Shown piece after piece: positions 8,294-16,702 of a DNA stretch of 52,633 nucleotides (positions within the stretch are counted from its first letter, which is position 1; each line of letters opens with the position of its first letter). Below the pieces are notes generated by a model. It was not told where the DNA came from. It saw only the letters and a list, made by a program, of their open reading frames with translations, and did no database searches. The stretch comes from Levilinea saccharolytica (GTDB taxonomy: Bacteria; Chloroflexota; Anaerolineae; Anaerolineales; Anaerolineaceae), in the NCBI RefSeq assembly GCF_001306035.1, contig NZ_LGCM01000033.1, forward strand, positions 1-52,633, given 5' to 3'. A program made the translations under genes and the position numbers.

Positions 8294-11094
8294 TGCCTTC
8301 TTACGTCGCCCTCGATATCGAAACCACCGGCCTCGATCCCCAATCCGATGCCATCACCGAAATTGGCCTCGTGCGCTTTAACGGCCACCGTGTCGAAGCC
8401 GAGTGGTCCAGCCTGGTGAACCCCGGTCGGTCCATCCCGACCCCTATTACCATGCTGACCGGCATCACCAACGAGATGGTACGCAACGCCCCTCCGCTGA
8501 AGGCTGTTCTGCATGAAATTGCCGATTTTGTCGGCGACAGCCCCGTCGTCGGCCACAATATCCGCTTTGACCTCTCCTTTCTCCAGCGTCAGAACCTGCT
8601 CCTCGACAACCCGGCCATTGACACCTACGAACTGGCTGCCGTGCTGCTGCCCACAGCCAGCCGCTACAACCTCAGCGCCCTGGCCCAACTGCTGGGCATC
8701 CCCCTCCTTGAACATGCCCACCGCGCCCTGGCTGACACGCGCGTTACCCACGCTGTTTTCACTCGCCTGAGCGAGAAAGCACAGGATCTGCCCCTCGATC
8801 TGGTGGCAGAGCTGGTACGCGCCGGTGAGCCAATCGAATGGGGCGGACAATACTTCTTCCGCCAACTCCTGCGCACCCGCGCCCGCGCCGGGGTTTCCGC
8901 CGCGCGTCATGCAGATTCCGGTGCTCACGGCCCGCTCTTCGCCGCCGCCGAACCCCCATCCGCCCCCCTCCAGCCCGTCAATCCTCCTGAACCGCTCGAT
9001 GAAGAGGAAGTCGCTGCTCTGCTCGAATACGGCGGCCCTTTTGCGCGCTATTTCGAACAATACGAACACCGCCCCCAACAGGTGGGCATGCTTCGCTCGG
9101 TAGCCCATGCACTTTCCTATGGGCAGCACCTCATGGTCGAAGCCGGCACAGGCACCGGCAAATCCTTTGCCTATGTCGTTCCCGCGGCCCTTTTTGCCCT
9201 CCAGAACAATCTGCGCGTGGTCATCTCCACCAATACCATCAACCTGCAGGATCAGTTGATCAAAAAAGACATCCCCGATGTCCGCGCTGCCCTGGGCATT
9301 GATCTGCGCGCCACGGTCATCAAAGGCCGCGGAAATTACCTCTGCCCCCGCCGTCTGGATCATTTCCGCCACCGCGGCCCAGAAACAGCCGAAGAAATGC
9401 GCGTATTGGGCAAAATCCTGGTCTGGCTGAACGAAAACGGCAGCGGCGACCGCAGCGAGATCAATCTCAACGGCCCCATCGAGCGCGATATCTGGAACCG
9501 CTTTTCGGCCGAAGATGACGCCTGCAAGACCGAAGTCTGCCTCAGCCGGACCGGCGGCGCATGTCCCTTTTTCCAAGCCCGCTTGGCTGCTCAAAACGCG
9601 CATCTATTGATCGTCAACCATGCCCTGCTGCTCTCCGATGTGGCCACGGGAAACCGCGTCCTGCCGGAATACGATTTCCTCATTGTGGACGAAGCCCACC
9701 ACGTGGAAGCCGCCACCACCAACGCCCTCAGTTTCCGCGTCACCCAGGGGGATCTGGCCCGCGTGCTGCGCGAATTGGGCAGCACCAGCAGCGGCTTGCT
9801 AGGCCGCCTGTTGGGTGGGCTTTCGCATATCCTGCGCCCGTCCGATCTGGCCGCTTTTGAGCAGTCCGCCCGCCGCGCCACCGACCTGGCCTTCCGCCTC
9901 GATCACGACTTCCGCGAGTTCTTTGCTGCCCTCGATTCCTTCCTCACAGACCAGCGCGACGGCCGGCCCGTCAGCCCCTACGGCCAGCAAGAGCGCATCC
10001 TGCCCGCCACCCGCGCCCAACCCGCCTGGGGGGATGTGGAAGTGCAGTGGGATGTCGCCCACGAGACCCTCACCTTGCTGCTCACCCTCCTTTCCACCTT
10101 CAGCAAGAGTCTGGCGGATCACGCCGAGCTGCTGGATGAAGAGCTGGAAGACCTGCAAGGCAGCCTTTCCAACCTCAACCGCCGCTTTTCCGAAGTGGAG
10201 ATGAGCCTCAACGCCCTGGTCAGCAGCCCCTCATCGGACTTCATCTACTGGGTAGAAATTTCTCCCAATAACAACCAGCTCGCCCTGCAAATCGCCCCTC
10301 TCCACATCGGCCCCCTCATGCAGGAATACCTGTGGAACAAGAAAAGCAGCGTCATCCTCACCTCTGCCACCCTCACCGCCAGCGGTGACTTTGACTACCT
10401 CCGCGAGCGCCTGTACGCCGCAGATGCCGACGAACTCACCCTGGGTTCGCCTTTCGACTACCAGAGTTCAGCCCTGCTCTACCTGGTCAACGACATCGCC
10501 GAACCCGCCGATGCCAACAACTATCAGCGCTCGGTCGAGCAAACCCTCACCCGCCTGGCCAAAGCCACCGGCGGCAAAATGCTGGCGCTCTTCACCTCCT
10601 ATGCCCAGCTCAAGCGCACCTCCCAGTCCATCGGCCCTCACCTGGCTGAAGCCGGCATTCAGGTCTATGAGCAAGGCGAAGGCGCCTCGGCCAACACTCT
10701 GCTTGAAACCTTCCGCGAGGCCGACCGCGCCATCCTGCTCGGCACGCGCGCCTTCTGGGAAGGCGTGGACATCCCCGGCGCAGCCCTCTCCATCCTGGTA
10801 ATTGTCAAACTGCCCTTTGATGTCCCCTCTGACCCCATCGTGGCCGCCCGTTCCGAAACGTTTGAAGACCCCTTCTCCGAATACAGCCTGCCCGAAGCCA
10901 TCCTACGCTTCCGCCAGGGCTTTGGCCGCCTCATCCGCACCCAATCCGACCGTGGCATCGTTGCCATCCTCGACCGCCGCATCCTCACGAAGCGCTACGG
11001 CAAATTGTTCATTCAATCCTTGCCGGAGTGCAAACTCAAGATCGGCACGATGGCCGATCTGCCCGCTGCTGCGGTGCGCTGGCTGAACCTTTAG
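8293..11094 (+). CDS. dinG: DinG-type helicase with N-terminal DEDDh exonuclease
   Basis: A 933-residue protein. Residues 1-165 form a DnaQ-like 3'-5' exonuclease with all DEDDh residues visible: D8-I-E10, D93 in HNIRFD, H143 and D148 in HRALADT. The rest is an XPD/DinG superfamily 2 helicase: Walker A EAGTGTGKS near 285, DEAHH near 466, and the C-terminal motifs FWEGVDIPG and RFRQGFGRLIRT. Four cysteines (NYLC, then C-x4-C-x7-C in DACKTEVC...GACPF) lie where DinG carries its [4Fe-4S] cluster, so a cluster is plausible. The role is repair of DNA damage or R-loops. The start at 8293 (MPSYVALDIETTG) is set by the exonuclease motif and the -10 element; a longer frame to 8230 reads through the promoter. 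Confidence 0.93.
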   Translation: MPSYVALDIETTGLDPQSDAITEIGLVRFNGHRVEAEWSSLVNPGRSIPTPITMLTGITNEMVRNAPPLKAVLHEIADFVGDSPVVGHNIRFDLSFLQRQNLLLDNPAIDTYELAAVLLPTASRYNLSALAQLLGIPLLEHAHRALADTRVTHAVFTRLSEKAQDLPLDLVAELVRAGEPIEWGGQYFFRQLLRTRARAGVSAARHADSGAHGPLFAAAEPPSAPLQPVNPPEPLDEEEVAALLEYGGPFARYFEQYEHRPQQVGMLRSVAHALSYGQHLMVEAGTGTGKSFAYVVPAALFALQNNLRVVISTNTINLQDQLIKKDIPDVRAALGIDLRATVIKGRGNYLCPRRLDHFRHRGPETAEEMRVLGKILVWLNENGSGDRSEINLNGPIERDIWNRFSAEDDACKTEVCLSRTGGACPFFQARLAAQNAHLLIVNHALLLSDVATGNRVLPEYDFLIVDEAHHVEAATTNALSFRVTQGDLARVLRELGSTSSGLLGRLLGGLSHILRPSDLAAFEQSARRATDLAFRLDHDFREFFAALDSFLTDQRDGRPVSPYGQQERILPATRAQPAWGDVEVQWDVAHETLTLLLTLLSTFSKSLADHAELLDEELEDLQGSLSNLNRRFSEVEMSLNALVSSPSSDFIYWVEISPNNNQLALQIAPLHIGPLMQEYLWNKKSSVILTSATLTASGDFDYLRERLYAADADELTLGSPFDYQSSALLYLVNDIAEPADANNYQRSVEQTLTRLAKATGGKMLALFTSYAQLKRTSQSIGPHLAEAGIQVYEQGEGASANTLLETFREADRAILLGTRAFWEGVDIPGAALSILVIVKLPFDVPSDPIVAARSETFEDPFSEYSLPEAILRFRQGFGRLIRTQSDRGIVAILDRRILTKRYGKLFIQSLPECKLKIGTMADLPAAAVRWLNL

Positions 11095-11136
11095 TATTTT
11101 GGCGAATTAACCCCCATTTCTCTTTGATCCTTTCCG

Positions 11137-11168
11137 ATTCCGCAAAGCTCCGATAAGCTTTGCGGAAT
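11137..11168 (+). terminator. Terminator hairpin after dinG
   Basis: ATTCCGCAAAGCT (11137-11149) and AGCTTTGCGGAAT (11156-11168) pair perfectly over 13 bp around a 6-nt loop, 42 nt after the dinG stop. The T-tract is short (TTT), so termination may be partial. Confidence 0.75.
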
Positions 11169-11176
11169 TTGATACC

Positions 11177-11210
11177 TGACATTTGTCATATCGGTTTTAT
11201 GACATTTGTC
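11177..11210. repeat. Tandem TGACATTTGTC operator-like repeat
   Basis: TGACATTTGTC occurs at 11177-11187 and again at 11200-11210, 23 bp apart (about two helical turns, same DNA face). Each copy is a near-palindrome (TGACA-TT-TGTC/A). The pair lies about 48-81 nt upstream of the predicted start point of the peptide-importer promoter, a position typical of activator sites. The binding protein is unknown; I did not see the motif elsewhere in the window. Confidence 0.5.
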
Positions 11211-11222
11211 CAGGCAAACCCC

Positions 11223-11251
11223 TTGTAATTCAGCACCTCGTTGATTACAAT
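11223..11251 (+). promoter_or_regulatory. Promoter of the peptide ABC importer operon
   Basis: TTGTAA (11223-11228) and TACAAT (11246-11251) are spaced by 17 nt. The palindromic operator begins at the next base, over the expected start point. The resulting 5' leader is about 230 nt; within the gene-free stretch 11095-11487 I also see the dinG terminator, a tandem repeat and two leader hairpins. Confidence 0.72.
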
Positions 11252-11266
11252 GATATACGATATATC
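11252..11266. promoter_or_regulatory. GntR-type operator at the peptide importer promoter
   Basis: GATATA and TATATC flank a CGA centre, a perfect 6-bp inverted repeat covering the predicted transcription start. The 13-bp stretch ATATACGATATAT (11253-11265) is identical to the centre of the operator in front of the GntR gene (21700-21712). I infer repression by that regulator. Confidence 0.6.
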
Positions 11267-11392
11267 GGATATGTAACCTGTTACAATCACGATAACCATG
11301 CTCTCTCAATCCAGGCCTGCCTTGGCTGGAATCTCAATCCTCAGTAACCTAACGCTCAGTTTAATAACAGGTCTCCCTCTGCACATTTCCAC

Positions 11393-11450
11393 AGCTTGCC
11401 TTTGCAAGCTCCGTCCGTAGAACGCACACAGCCTGAGGCTGTTGTGTTTT
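11393..11450 (+). promoter_or_regulatory. Two hairpins in the importer leader, second terminator-like
   Basis: AGCTTGC-CTTT-GCAAGCT (11393-11410) is a perfect 7-bp hairpin. It is followed by CACACAGCC / GGCTGTTGTG (11425-11446, one bulge, 3-nt loop), which runs into TTTT. This second hairpin resembles an intrinsic terminator inside the leader, 37 nt before the ATG. It could be an attenuator. No known riboswitch class is evident. Confidence 0.4.
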
Positions 11451-11487
11451 CTGTCACCCACCGTTTTTCGACCCTTGAGGAGGATCC

Positions 11488-13185
11488 ATGAAAGTGCCCC
11501 GCACCCTGTTGTACCTGCTTTTGGTCGTATGTTTTGCCATGAGTGTGGTCGGCTGCCAACCGCCCGCTGCGGAAACCCCCGCTGCGCCCGAAGCCCCGGC
11601 CGCCACCCAGGCCCCCGCTGCTGAGCAGCCCGCCCAGCCAGCCCCCACCGAAGAGCCTAAGCCCGTCACGGCTGAGGATCTTCCCGTTCTGGTCATGGCC
11701 ATGCGCCTGGATGACGTCGTCACCCTGGATCCTGGCTATGCCGGTGAAACCACCAACCTCACCATCCACATCAACACCTACGACACCCTGGTGGATTTCC
11801 GCCCCGATGACCTCACCAACATGGTCGGTCGCCTGGCTGAGTCCTGGGAAAACAACGCGGACTTCACCGAATTCACCTTCAAACTCAAACCCGGCCTGAC
11901 CTTTGCTTCCGGAAACCCCATCACCGCGGAAGATGTTGCCTTCTCCTGGAACCGCATGATCAACATCGCCGGCGCCCCCGCCTGGAATCTGGACGGCGTC
12001 ACGGCTGTGGAAGCTGTGGATGAACTCACCGTCAAGGTGACCTGCGCCGAACCCAACCCGGCCTTCCTCTCCATTGCCGCCAACCCCTCCCTGGGCATCA
12101 TGGACTCCAAGCTGGTGAAGGAACACGGCGGCACGGACGCGAAAGACGCCGCCACCACCGACACCGCCAAGGAATGGCTCGATCAGAACTCCGCTGGCTC
12201 CGGCCCCTTCACCCTCGTGCGCTGGTCGCCCAAGTCCGAAATTGAGCTGGTCGCCAACATGACCTACTTCAAGGGCGCCCCCAAATTCGGCAAGGTCATC
12301 ATCAAGCACGTTGAAGACCCCACCACCCAGCTCCAAATGCTTCAGACCGGCGACGCCGACCTCATCGGCCAGCTCGATTCCGATCTGATGGAAGTGGCCC
12401 AGGCCGACTCCAACCTGGTTATCACCACCGACCAGACCCTGGACATGAACTACCTCGCCATGACTTCCAACTGCAAGACGGAAATCAGCCCCGAATCCTC
12501 CGCCCTGCTGTGCGACAAGCGCATCCGCCAGGCGGTGGCTTACGGTATTGATTACGACGGCCTGATCCAATCCGTCATGAACGGGTACGGCGTGCGCGCC
12601 CCCAGCATCATCCCTCTGGGCATCCTGGGTGTGGACCCCGCCAAGACCTGGGGCCGCGATGTCGAAAAATCCAAAGCGCTCCTGGCCGAGGCCGGTCACG
12701 CTGATGGCATCACCCTAGACTACTACTACGCCTCCAACGCCACCCGCGAAATCGTCGCCGCGAAGGTAAAGAATGACCTGGCCGAGGTCGGCATCACCCT
12801 CAACCTCAACCCCATGGAACAGAGTGTCTATCTCTCCGAGATGCGCGCCCAAAAACTGCCCATGGCCCAAGGCGGCTGGACTCCCGACTACCTGGATCCC
12901 ACCATGTGGACAGACTACTTCGCCCTGGGCGATCGCTCGGTTGCCTTCCGTATGTGGTACAAGAACGAGAAAGCCACCGAATTGGCCATGACAGTCCGCA
13001 CCAACATGGACCGCGCCGCCCGCGAGAAAGCCATTGTCGAACTGCAGGACATCCTCATTGACGACATGCCTTACACCATGCTCTGGCAAGGCGTTGGCAT
13101 CCATGCCCACCGCAACACCCTCACAGGTTACAAATTCCACCCGGTTTGGCTGGTGGATTTCTGGGAACTGGCTCCTGTAGAATAA
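11488..13185 (+). CDS. Peptide/nickel-type ABC importer, substrate-binding lipoprotein
   Basis: A 565-residue extracellular solute-binding protein of family 5 (DppA/OppA type), with GAGGAGGA as RBS. The lipoprotein signal ends in SVVGC (Cys23), followed by an Ala/Pro/Glu-rich tether to about residue 65. The mature domain shows family features: TLDPGYAGETTN, LAESWENNADFTEFTFKLKPG, EDVAFSWNRM, IRQAVAYGIDYDGL and a C-terminal GGWTPDYLDP segment. Members bind di- and oligopeptides but also other ligands, so specificity is uncertain. It is the first gene of an operon with two permease genes, and a strong hairpin separates it from them, consistent with higher expression of the binding protein. Its promoter carries the shared GntR-type operator. 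Confidence 0.92.
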   Translation: MKVPRTLLYLLLVVCFAMSVVGCQPPAAETPAAPEAPAATQAPAAEQPAQPAPTEEPKPVTAEDLPVLVMAMRLDDVVTLDPGYAGETTNLTIHINTYDTLVDFRPDDLTNMVGRLAESWENNADFTEFTFKLKPGLTFASGNPITAEDVAFSWNRMINIAGAPAWNLDGVTAVEAVDELTVKVTCAEPNPAFLSIAANPSLGIMDSKLVKEHGGTDAKDAATTDTAKEWLDQNSAGSGPFTLVRWSPKSEIELVANMTYFKGAPKFGKVIIKHVEDPTTQLQMLQTGDADLIGQLDSDLMEVAQADSNLVITTDQTLDMNYLAMTSNCKTEISPESSALLCDKRIRQAVAYGIDYDGLIQSVMNGYGVRAPSIIPLGILGVDPAKTWGRDVEKSKALLAEAGHADGITLDYYYASNATREIVAAKVKNDLAEVGITLNLNPMEQSVYLSEMRAQKLPMAQGGWTPDYLDPTMWTDYFALGDRSVAFRMWYKNEKATELAMTVRTNMDRAAREKAIVELQDILIDDMPYTMLWQGVGIHAHRNTLTGYKFHPVWLVDFWELAPVE

Positions 13186-13204
13186 TGCTGCCGTAGCATC
13201 GTGT

Positions 13205-13231
13205 GGGGGGCGGGATGGGGTCCCGCCCCCC
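13205..13231 (+). other. Intercistronic hairpin after binding-protein gene
   Basis: GGGGGGCGGGA and TCCCGCCCCCC pair perfectly over 11 bp around TGGGG. There is no T-run, so it is more likely an mRNA-stabilising or processing element (or weak terminator) lowering permease expression relative to the binding protein. Confidence 0.6.
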
Positions 13232-13266
13232 CAAATTCTTCCCTCCCTTTCATCGAGGAGAGCTGG

Positions 13267-14286
13267 ATGAACCTGATTTCTTACATCGTACGCCGCCTTT
13301 TGCTCATGATCCCCATGATCATCGGCATCACCATCGCACTGTTCGTCGTCACCCGTATTGTGCCCGTCAATCCGCTGGCGGTCATTCTGACTGAAAAATC
13401 AATGGACAACCCCGCTTCGGTGAAAGCTGCCACCGAGAAGTGGGGTCTGGACAAGTCACTCCCCGAGCAGTACTTCATCTACTTGAAAAATCTGGTGCAG
13501 GGCGACATGGGGATTTCCTTCAAGACCAAAAATCCGGTCACCAAGGACATCATCACCTTCCTACCCGCCACCATTGAATTGGGTATCGCCTCCTTTATCT
13601 TTGCCATCTTACTGGGTCTCCCCCTGGGCATCTTCGCAGCCCTGCGCGCCGGCAAATTCATTGACCATTTCAGCCGTGTATTCGCCCTCCTTGGCGCCTC
13701 CATGCCGCCGTTCTGGTCGGGGCTGCTCATGCTGTTCCTGTTCTATTACAAGCTCGGCGTGCTGCCCGGCCCTGGCCGTGTGGACGCCCGAATCGGCCCA
13801 CCCACCCATGCCACCGGGCTGTTCCTGTTCGACTCGCTCCTCGCCGGGGATATGCCCGCCTTCTGGAGTTCCCTCAGCCACCTCATCCTGCCCGCCATCA
13901 TCCTGGGCTGGTTCACCTTGGCCCTCATGGCGCGCATCACCCGCTCCTCGCTCATTGAGGTTCTCCAGCAGGATTACATCCGCACCGCCCGCGCCAAAGG
14001 TCTGCGGGAATCTGCGGTGGTGGTCAAACACGCCCTGCAAAACGCCCTTATTCCTATGGTCACCATCATGGGTCTGGCTTTCGCAGGCCTCATGACCGGC
14101 GCCATCATGACCGAAACCATTTTCGCCTGGCCGGGTATCGGCCGGTATGCCGTCGAAGCCTCGGTTAATCTGGATTATCCGGCCCTGATGGGCACTACAT
14201 TGGTCATCGCGATCCTGTACATGTTCATGAACCTCATCGTGGATGTCCTTTACGCGGTCATTGACCCCCGCATCCGGGAGGCTTAA
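13267..14286 (+). CDS. Peptide-type ABC importer permease (DppB-like)
   Basis: A 339-residue inner-membrane permease. The start at 13267 is set by CGAGGAG a few bases upstream and by the typical N-terminus MNLISYIVRRLLLMIPMIIG; the frame extends to 13201 without RBS. It has about six transmembrane segments, the first-permease signature (IVPVNPLA then GLDKSLPEQYFIYL, NLVQGDMGISF), and the EAA loop region near residues 230-260 (QDYIRTARAKGL) that contacts the ATPase. It forms the channel with the next gene product. The following gene starts 2 nt after its stop. Confidence 0.92.
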   Translation: MNLISYIVRRLLLMIPMIIGITIALFVVTRIVPVNPLAVILTEKSMDNPASVKAATEKWGLDKSLPEQYFIYLKNLVQGDMGISFKTKNPVTKDIITFLPATIELGIASFIFAILLGLPLGIFAALRAGKFIDHFSRVFALLGASMPPFWSGLLMLFLFYYKLGVLPGPGRVDARIGPPTHATGLFLFDSLLAGDMPAFWSSLSHLILPAIILGWFTLALMARITRSSLIEVLQQDYIRTARAKGLRESAVVVKHALQNALIPMVTIMGLAFAGLMTGAIMTETIFAWPGIGRYAVEASVNLDYPALMGTTLVIAILYMFMNLIVDVLYAVIDPRIREA

Positions 14287-14288
14287 TC

Positions 14289-15173
14289 ATGGCTCAATCC
14301 GACAACATCGCCAGTTTAAAGATCCAAAAATCCGACGCCCCCTGGAAACGCAGGGTGAAATCTCTCCTGCGAAACCCAATGGCCATGTTTGGCGTGGGTA
14401 TCATCATATTCTGGATCCTGGTCGCCTTCCTGGCCCCCGTCATCGCCCCCAAAGGCCCTCTGGAACAAAATATCGGTGACCGCATGCAGCCCCCATCCAG
14501 TCAATACTGGTTTGGCACGGATGAGCTGGGACGCGATGTCTTCAGCCGAGTCGTTTACGGTGCGCGCATTTCGCTGCCCATCGGCCTGATCGTGATCGTC
14601 TTCGCCATGATCTTCGGCTGTTTCATCGGGGCCACCGCTGGCTATTTTGGCGGCGTTTATGACCTGCTTATCATGCGCCTGGCCGACATCACCATGTCCT
14701 TCCCGTCCATCGTGCTGGCTCTGGCCATTGCTGCCGTCCTCGGACCCAGCCTCACCAATGCCCTCATTGCCATGATTCTGGTCTGGTGGCCGGAGTACGC
14801 CCGCCTCATGCGCGGGCAGGTGCTCAGCGTGCGCAACAATGAATATGTCGCCGCGGCCGTCCTCCTGGGGGCCAGTCAATCGCGCATTCTCTTCCGCCAC
14901 ATCCTCCCCAACACCTTTGGACCCATCCTGGTCAAAGCCTCGCTGGATGCCGGCAGCGCCATCCTCAACATCGCCGCCCTCAGCTTCATCGGTTTAGGGG
15001 CCGTGCCGCCCACCGCCGAATGGGGCGCCATGATCTCCACCGGACGCTACAAATTCTACAACTGGTGGATGACCACCTTCCCCGGTCTGGCCATCCTCAG
15101 CGTGGTCCTGGGTTTCAACTTCTTCGGCGACGGCGTACGCGACGCCTTTGATCCCCGAACCAACAAATCCTAG
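14289..15173 (+). CDS. Peptide-type ABC importer permease (DppC-like)
   Basis: A 294-residue second permease of the family 5 importer. It shows the N-terminal OppC-type segment (WKRRVKSLLRNPMAMFG with one helix), then GTDELGRDVFSRVVYGARISL, a hallmark of DppC/OppC. The EAA loop follows (NNEYVAAAVLLGASQSRILFRHILPN), and the C-terminus is GDGVRDAFDPR. It is adjacent to and likely coupled with the first permease. No ATP-binding subunit follows: the next element is a terminator and a convergent gene, so the ATPases must be encoded elsewhere. Confidence 0.92.
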   Translation: MAQSDNIASLKIQKSDAPWKRRVKSLLRNPMAMFGVGIIIFWILVAFLAPVIAPKGPLEQNIGDRMQPPSSQYWFGTDELGRDVFSRVVYGARISLPIGLIVIVFAMIFGCFIGATAGYFGGVYDLLIMRLADITMSFPSIVLALAIAAVLGPSLTNALIAMILVWWPEYARLMRGQVLSVRNNEYVAAAVLLGASQSRILFRHILPNTFGPILVKASLDAGSAILNIAALSFIGLGAVPPTAEWGAMISTGRYKFYNWWMTTFPGLAILSVVLGFNFFGDGVRDAFDPRTNKS

Positions 15174-15189
15174 TTTTCCCCATCCTCTC

Positions 15190-15231
15190 AAAACAAGACC
15201 CACCGGCGGCTCAGTGTCCCGCCGGTGGGTC
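15190..15231 (-). terminator. Terminator between permease operon and racemase gene
   Basis: A perfect 13-bp stem (GACCCACCGGCGG, 15197-15209; CCGCCGGTGGGTC, 15219-15231) with a 9-nt loop. Read on the minus strand it is followed by TTGTTTT, making it a good terminator for the racemase gene; on the plus strand the T-tract is missing, so it may be less efficient for the permease operon. Confidence 0.82.
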
Positions 15232-15252
15232 TATGAATCCAGGCTTACTTCC

Positions 15253-16380
15253 CTAATCCCGCACGTACACCCGCGGGATGCGTGCGTTGATCACCGCGGT
15301 CACATCCGCCTGCGAGGTCTTCCAGCGCGCCGAAAGATCTTCAATCTGAATGGCTTCCTGGCCCTGCTGTCCCAAAAGTACCACCTCGGTTCCCTCCGGG
15401 TAGGTCTGATCCAGCTTCACCATGCATGCGTCCGCGCAAACCCGCCCCACCACCGGCACACGCCGGCCATTCATTAGCACCTCGTTGTCGTACACCCGCC
15501 GGAAACCGTCCGCATAGCCCACCGGCAGTACACCGATCCATTCCGCGCCCTGCGTACGGTACACCTGCCCGTAACTCAGCCCCCAGCCGTCAGGCAGCAG
15601 CCGGCACGAAGCCAACTGCGCCTTCCAGCTCAACACCCGTCGCATCTCCGCAGGGAACGGCTCGAAATAGAATGGGCGAATCCCCACCAGCACCGACCCC
15701 GCCCGCGTCATGTTCATCCACGATGGCGGGTATCCCATCGCTGCGGCGGAATTGGCCGTGTGCAGCCAGCGCGGGTTTACCCCCACTCCTCGCACGCCTT
15801 CTACCGCTTGCCGGAAGCGTTCCATCTGTACCGGCGCCATCGGGTCATCCGGTTCATCGTCAATCATGGCAAAATGGGTGTAAATCCCCTCAATCTCAAT
15901 TCCCCCCAGCCCCACCGCAAAGGCCGCAAATTCACCCGCCTCCTCAGCCAGTACCCCCAGCCGCCCCATGCCCGTGTCAATCTTCAGGTGCACCTTAGCG
16001 GTCTTCCCCAGGGCTTTAGCTCGCTGGCTGATGCGCTCCGCGTTTTCACGGCTGTGCAGGGTCATGCGCACTTCCTGTCCAATGGCGGCCTCCACCTCCG
16101 GCAGGGTCGTCATACCAAACACCAGGATAGGTGCATCAACGCCCTCCTGCCGCAGCGCCGCCGCCTCACAATACCGCGCCACAGCTAGCGCCTTGGCCCC
16201 CGCCGCCAGCATCTCGCGTCCAATCGGTACTGCCCCCATGCCGTAGGCGTTGGCCTTCACCACTGCCATTAAGTCCACCCCCGTGCGTTCCAACAGCCGC
16301 CGTGTGTTATGCGCCACAGCCGAAAGGTTGATCTCTAGCCAGGTCGGGTAAGGCTGTACAGCCGTGCCAGGAGTGTTCAT
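15253..16380 (-). CDS. alr: Alanine racemase family (fold III PLP racemase)
   Basis: A 375-residue enzyme with both catalytic bases: Lys42 in AVVKANAYGMGA (Schiff base with PLP) and Tyr289 in PVGYADGF. Other family landmarks are KIDTGMGRLG, THFAMID, HTANSAAAM and NGRRVPVVGRVCADACMV. The usual GRVCMDQ is changed to GRVCADA and the usual Y-G after the MxRxG motif is VG, so specificity may differ from a strict alanine racemase. It is divergent from the Liv importer operon: its -35-like TTGTCA on the minus strand would overlap the liv -35. AGAGGA precedes the ATG. It could provide D-alanine for peptidoglycan or racemise the amino acid handled by the neighbouring aminomutase operon; the latter is inference. 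Confidence 0.9.
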   Translation of the reverse strand: MNTPGTAVQPYPTWLEINLSAVAHNTRRLLERTGVDLMAVVKANAYGMGAVPIGREMLAAGAKALAVARYCEAAALRQEGVDAPILVFGMTTLPEVEAAIGQEVRMTLHSRENAERISQRAKALGKTAKVHLKIDTGMGRLGVLAEEAGEFAAFAVGLGGIEIEGIYTHFAMIDDEPDDPMAPVQMERFRQAVEGVRGVGVNPRWLHTANSAAAMGYPPSWMNMTRAGSVLVGIRPFYFEPFPAEMRRVLSWKAQLASCRLLPDGWGLSYGQVYRTQGAEWIGVLPVGYADGFRRVYDNEVLMNGRRVPVVGRVCADACMVKLDQTYPEGTEVVLLGQQGQEAIQIEDLSARWKTSQADVTAVINARIPRVYVRD

Positions 16381-16420
16381 GTGCGATCCTCTAGGTTTAA
16401 TTTTGGTTGGAAATTCATGC

Positions 16421-16448
16421 TTGACAACCTCTCATTAATTCTTATAAT
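16421..16448 (+). promoter_or_regulatory. Consensus promoter of the Liv operon
   Basis: TTGACA (16421-16426) and TATAAT (16443-16448) are both perfect consensus hexamers with a 16-nt spacer. The start point is expected near 16455, giving a leader of about 250 nt before the binding-protein ATG; in that leader I see only the operator and nothing that fits a known riboswitch. Confidence 0.82.
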
Positions 16449-16453
16449 ACGGT

Positions 16454-16482
16454 ATATCAAGTATGGTGTATGATATATCATA
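16454..16482. promoter_or_regulatory. GntR-type operator downstream of the liv promoter
   Basis: ATATCA (16454-16459) and TGATAT (16471-16476) form half-sites separated by exactly 11 nt, the same layout as the outer arms of the operator before the GntR gene. Overlapping this is the 14-bp perfect palindrome TATGATATATCATA (16469-16482). The site begins at the expected transcription start, as suits a repressor. Confidence 0.62.
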
Positions 16483-16702
16483 TTATAGGATCATATGCCT
16501 TACTTGGCAACACATCCATCGTTTCCAACCCTTTTTACAATCGTACAGATTTTCAGTAACCAGGAGGTGCAGGCCAGTCCATTCTCAAAGGTTGTGCTGT
16601 CCGTTCATGGCTGCCACCCTTGATACCCAAACCCTATCCATCCCCTCTATTGTTTTCGCAGTCACTCACCCAACTCAAATCCCTAAGGAGAAATACGCAC
16701 AC

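Noticed and set aside
16463-16702. Long N-terminal extension of LivK, or a riboswitch in this leader
   Set aside because: The extension would bury the lipoprotein signal and covers the operator. I found no conserved box of a known riboswitch by eye; a covariance-model search would settle it.
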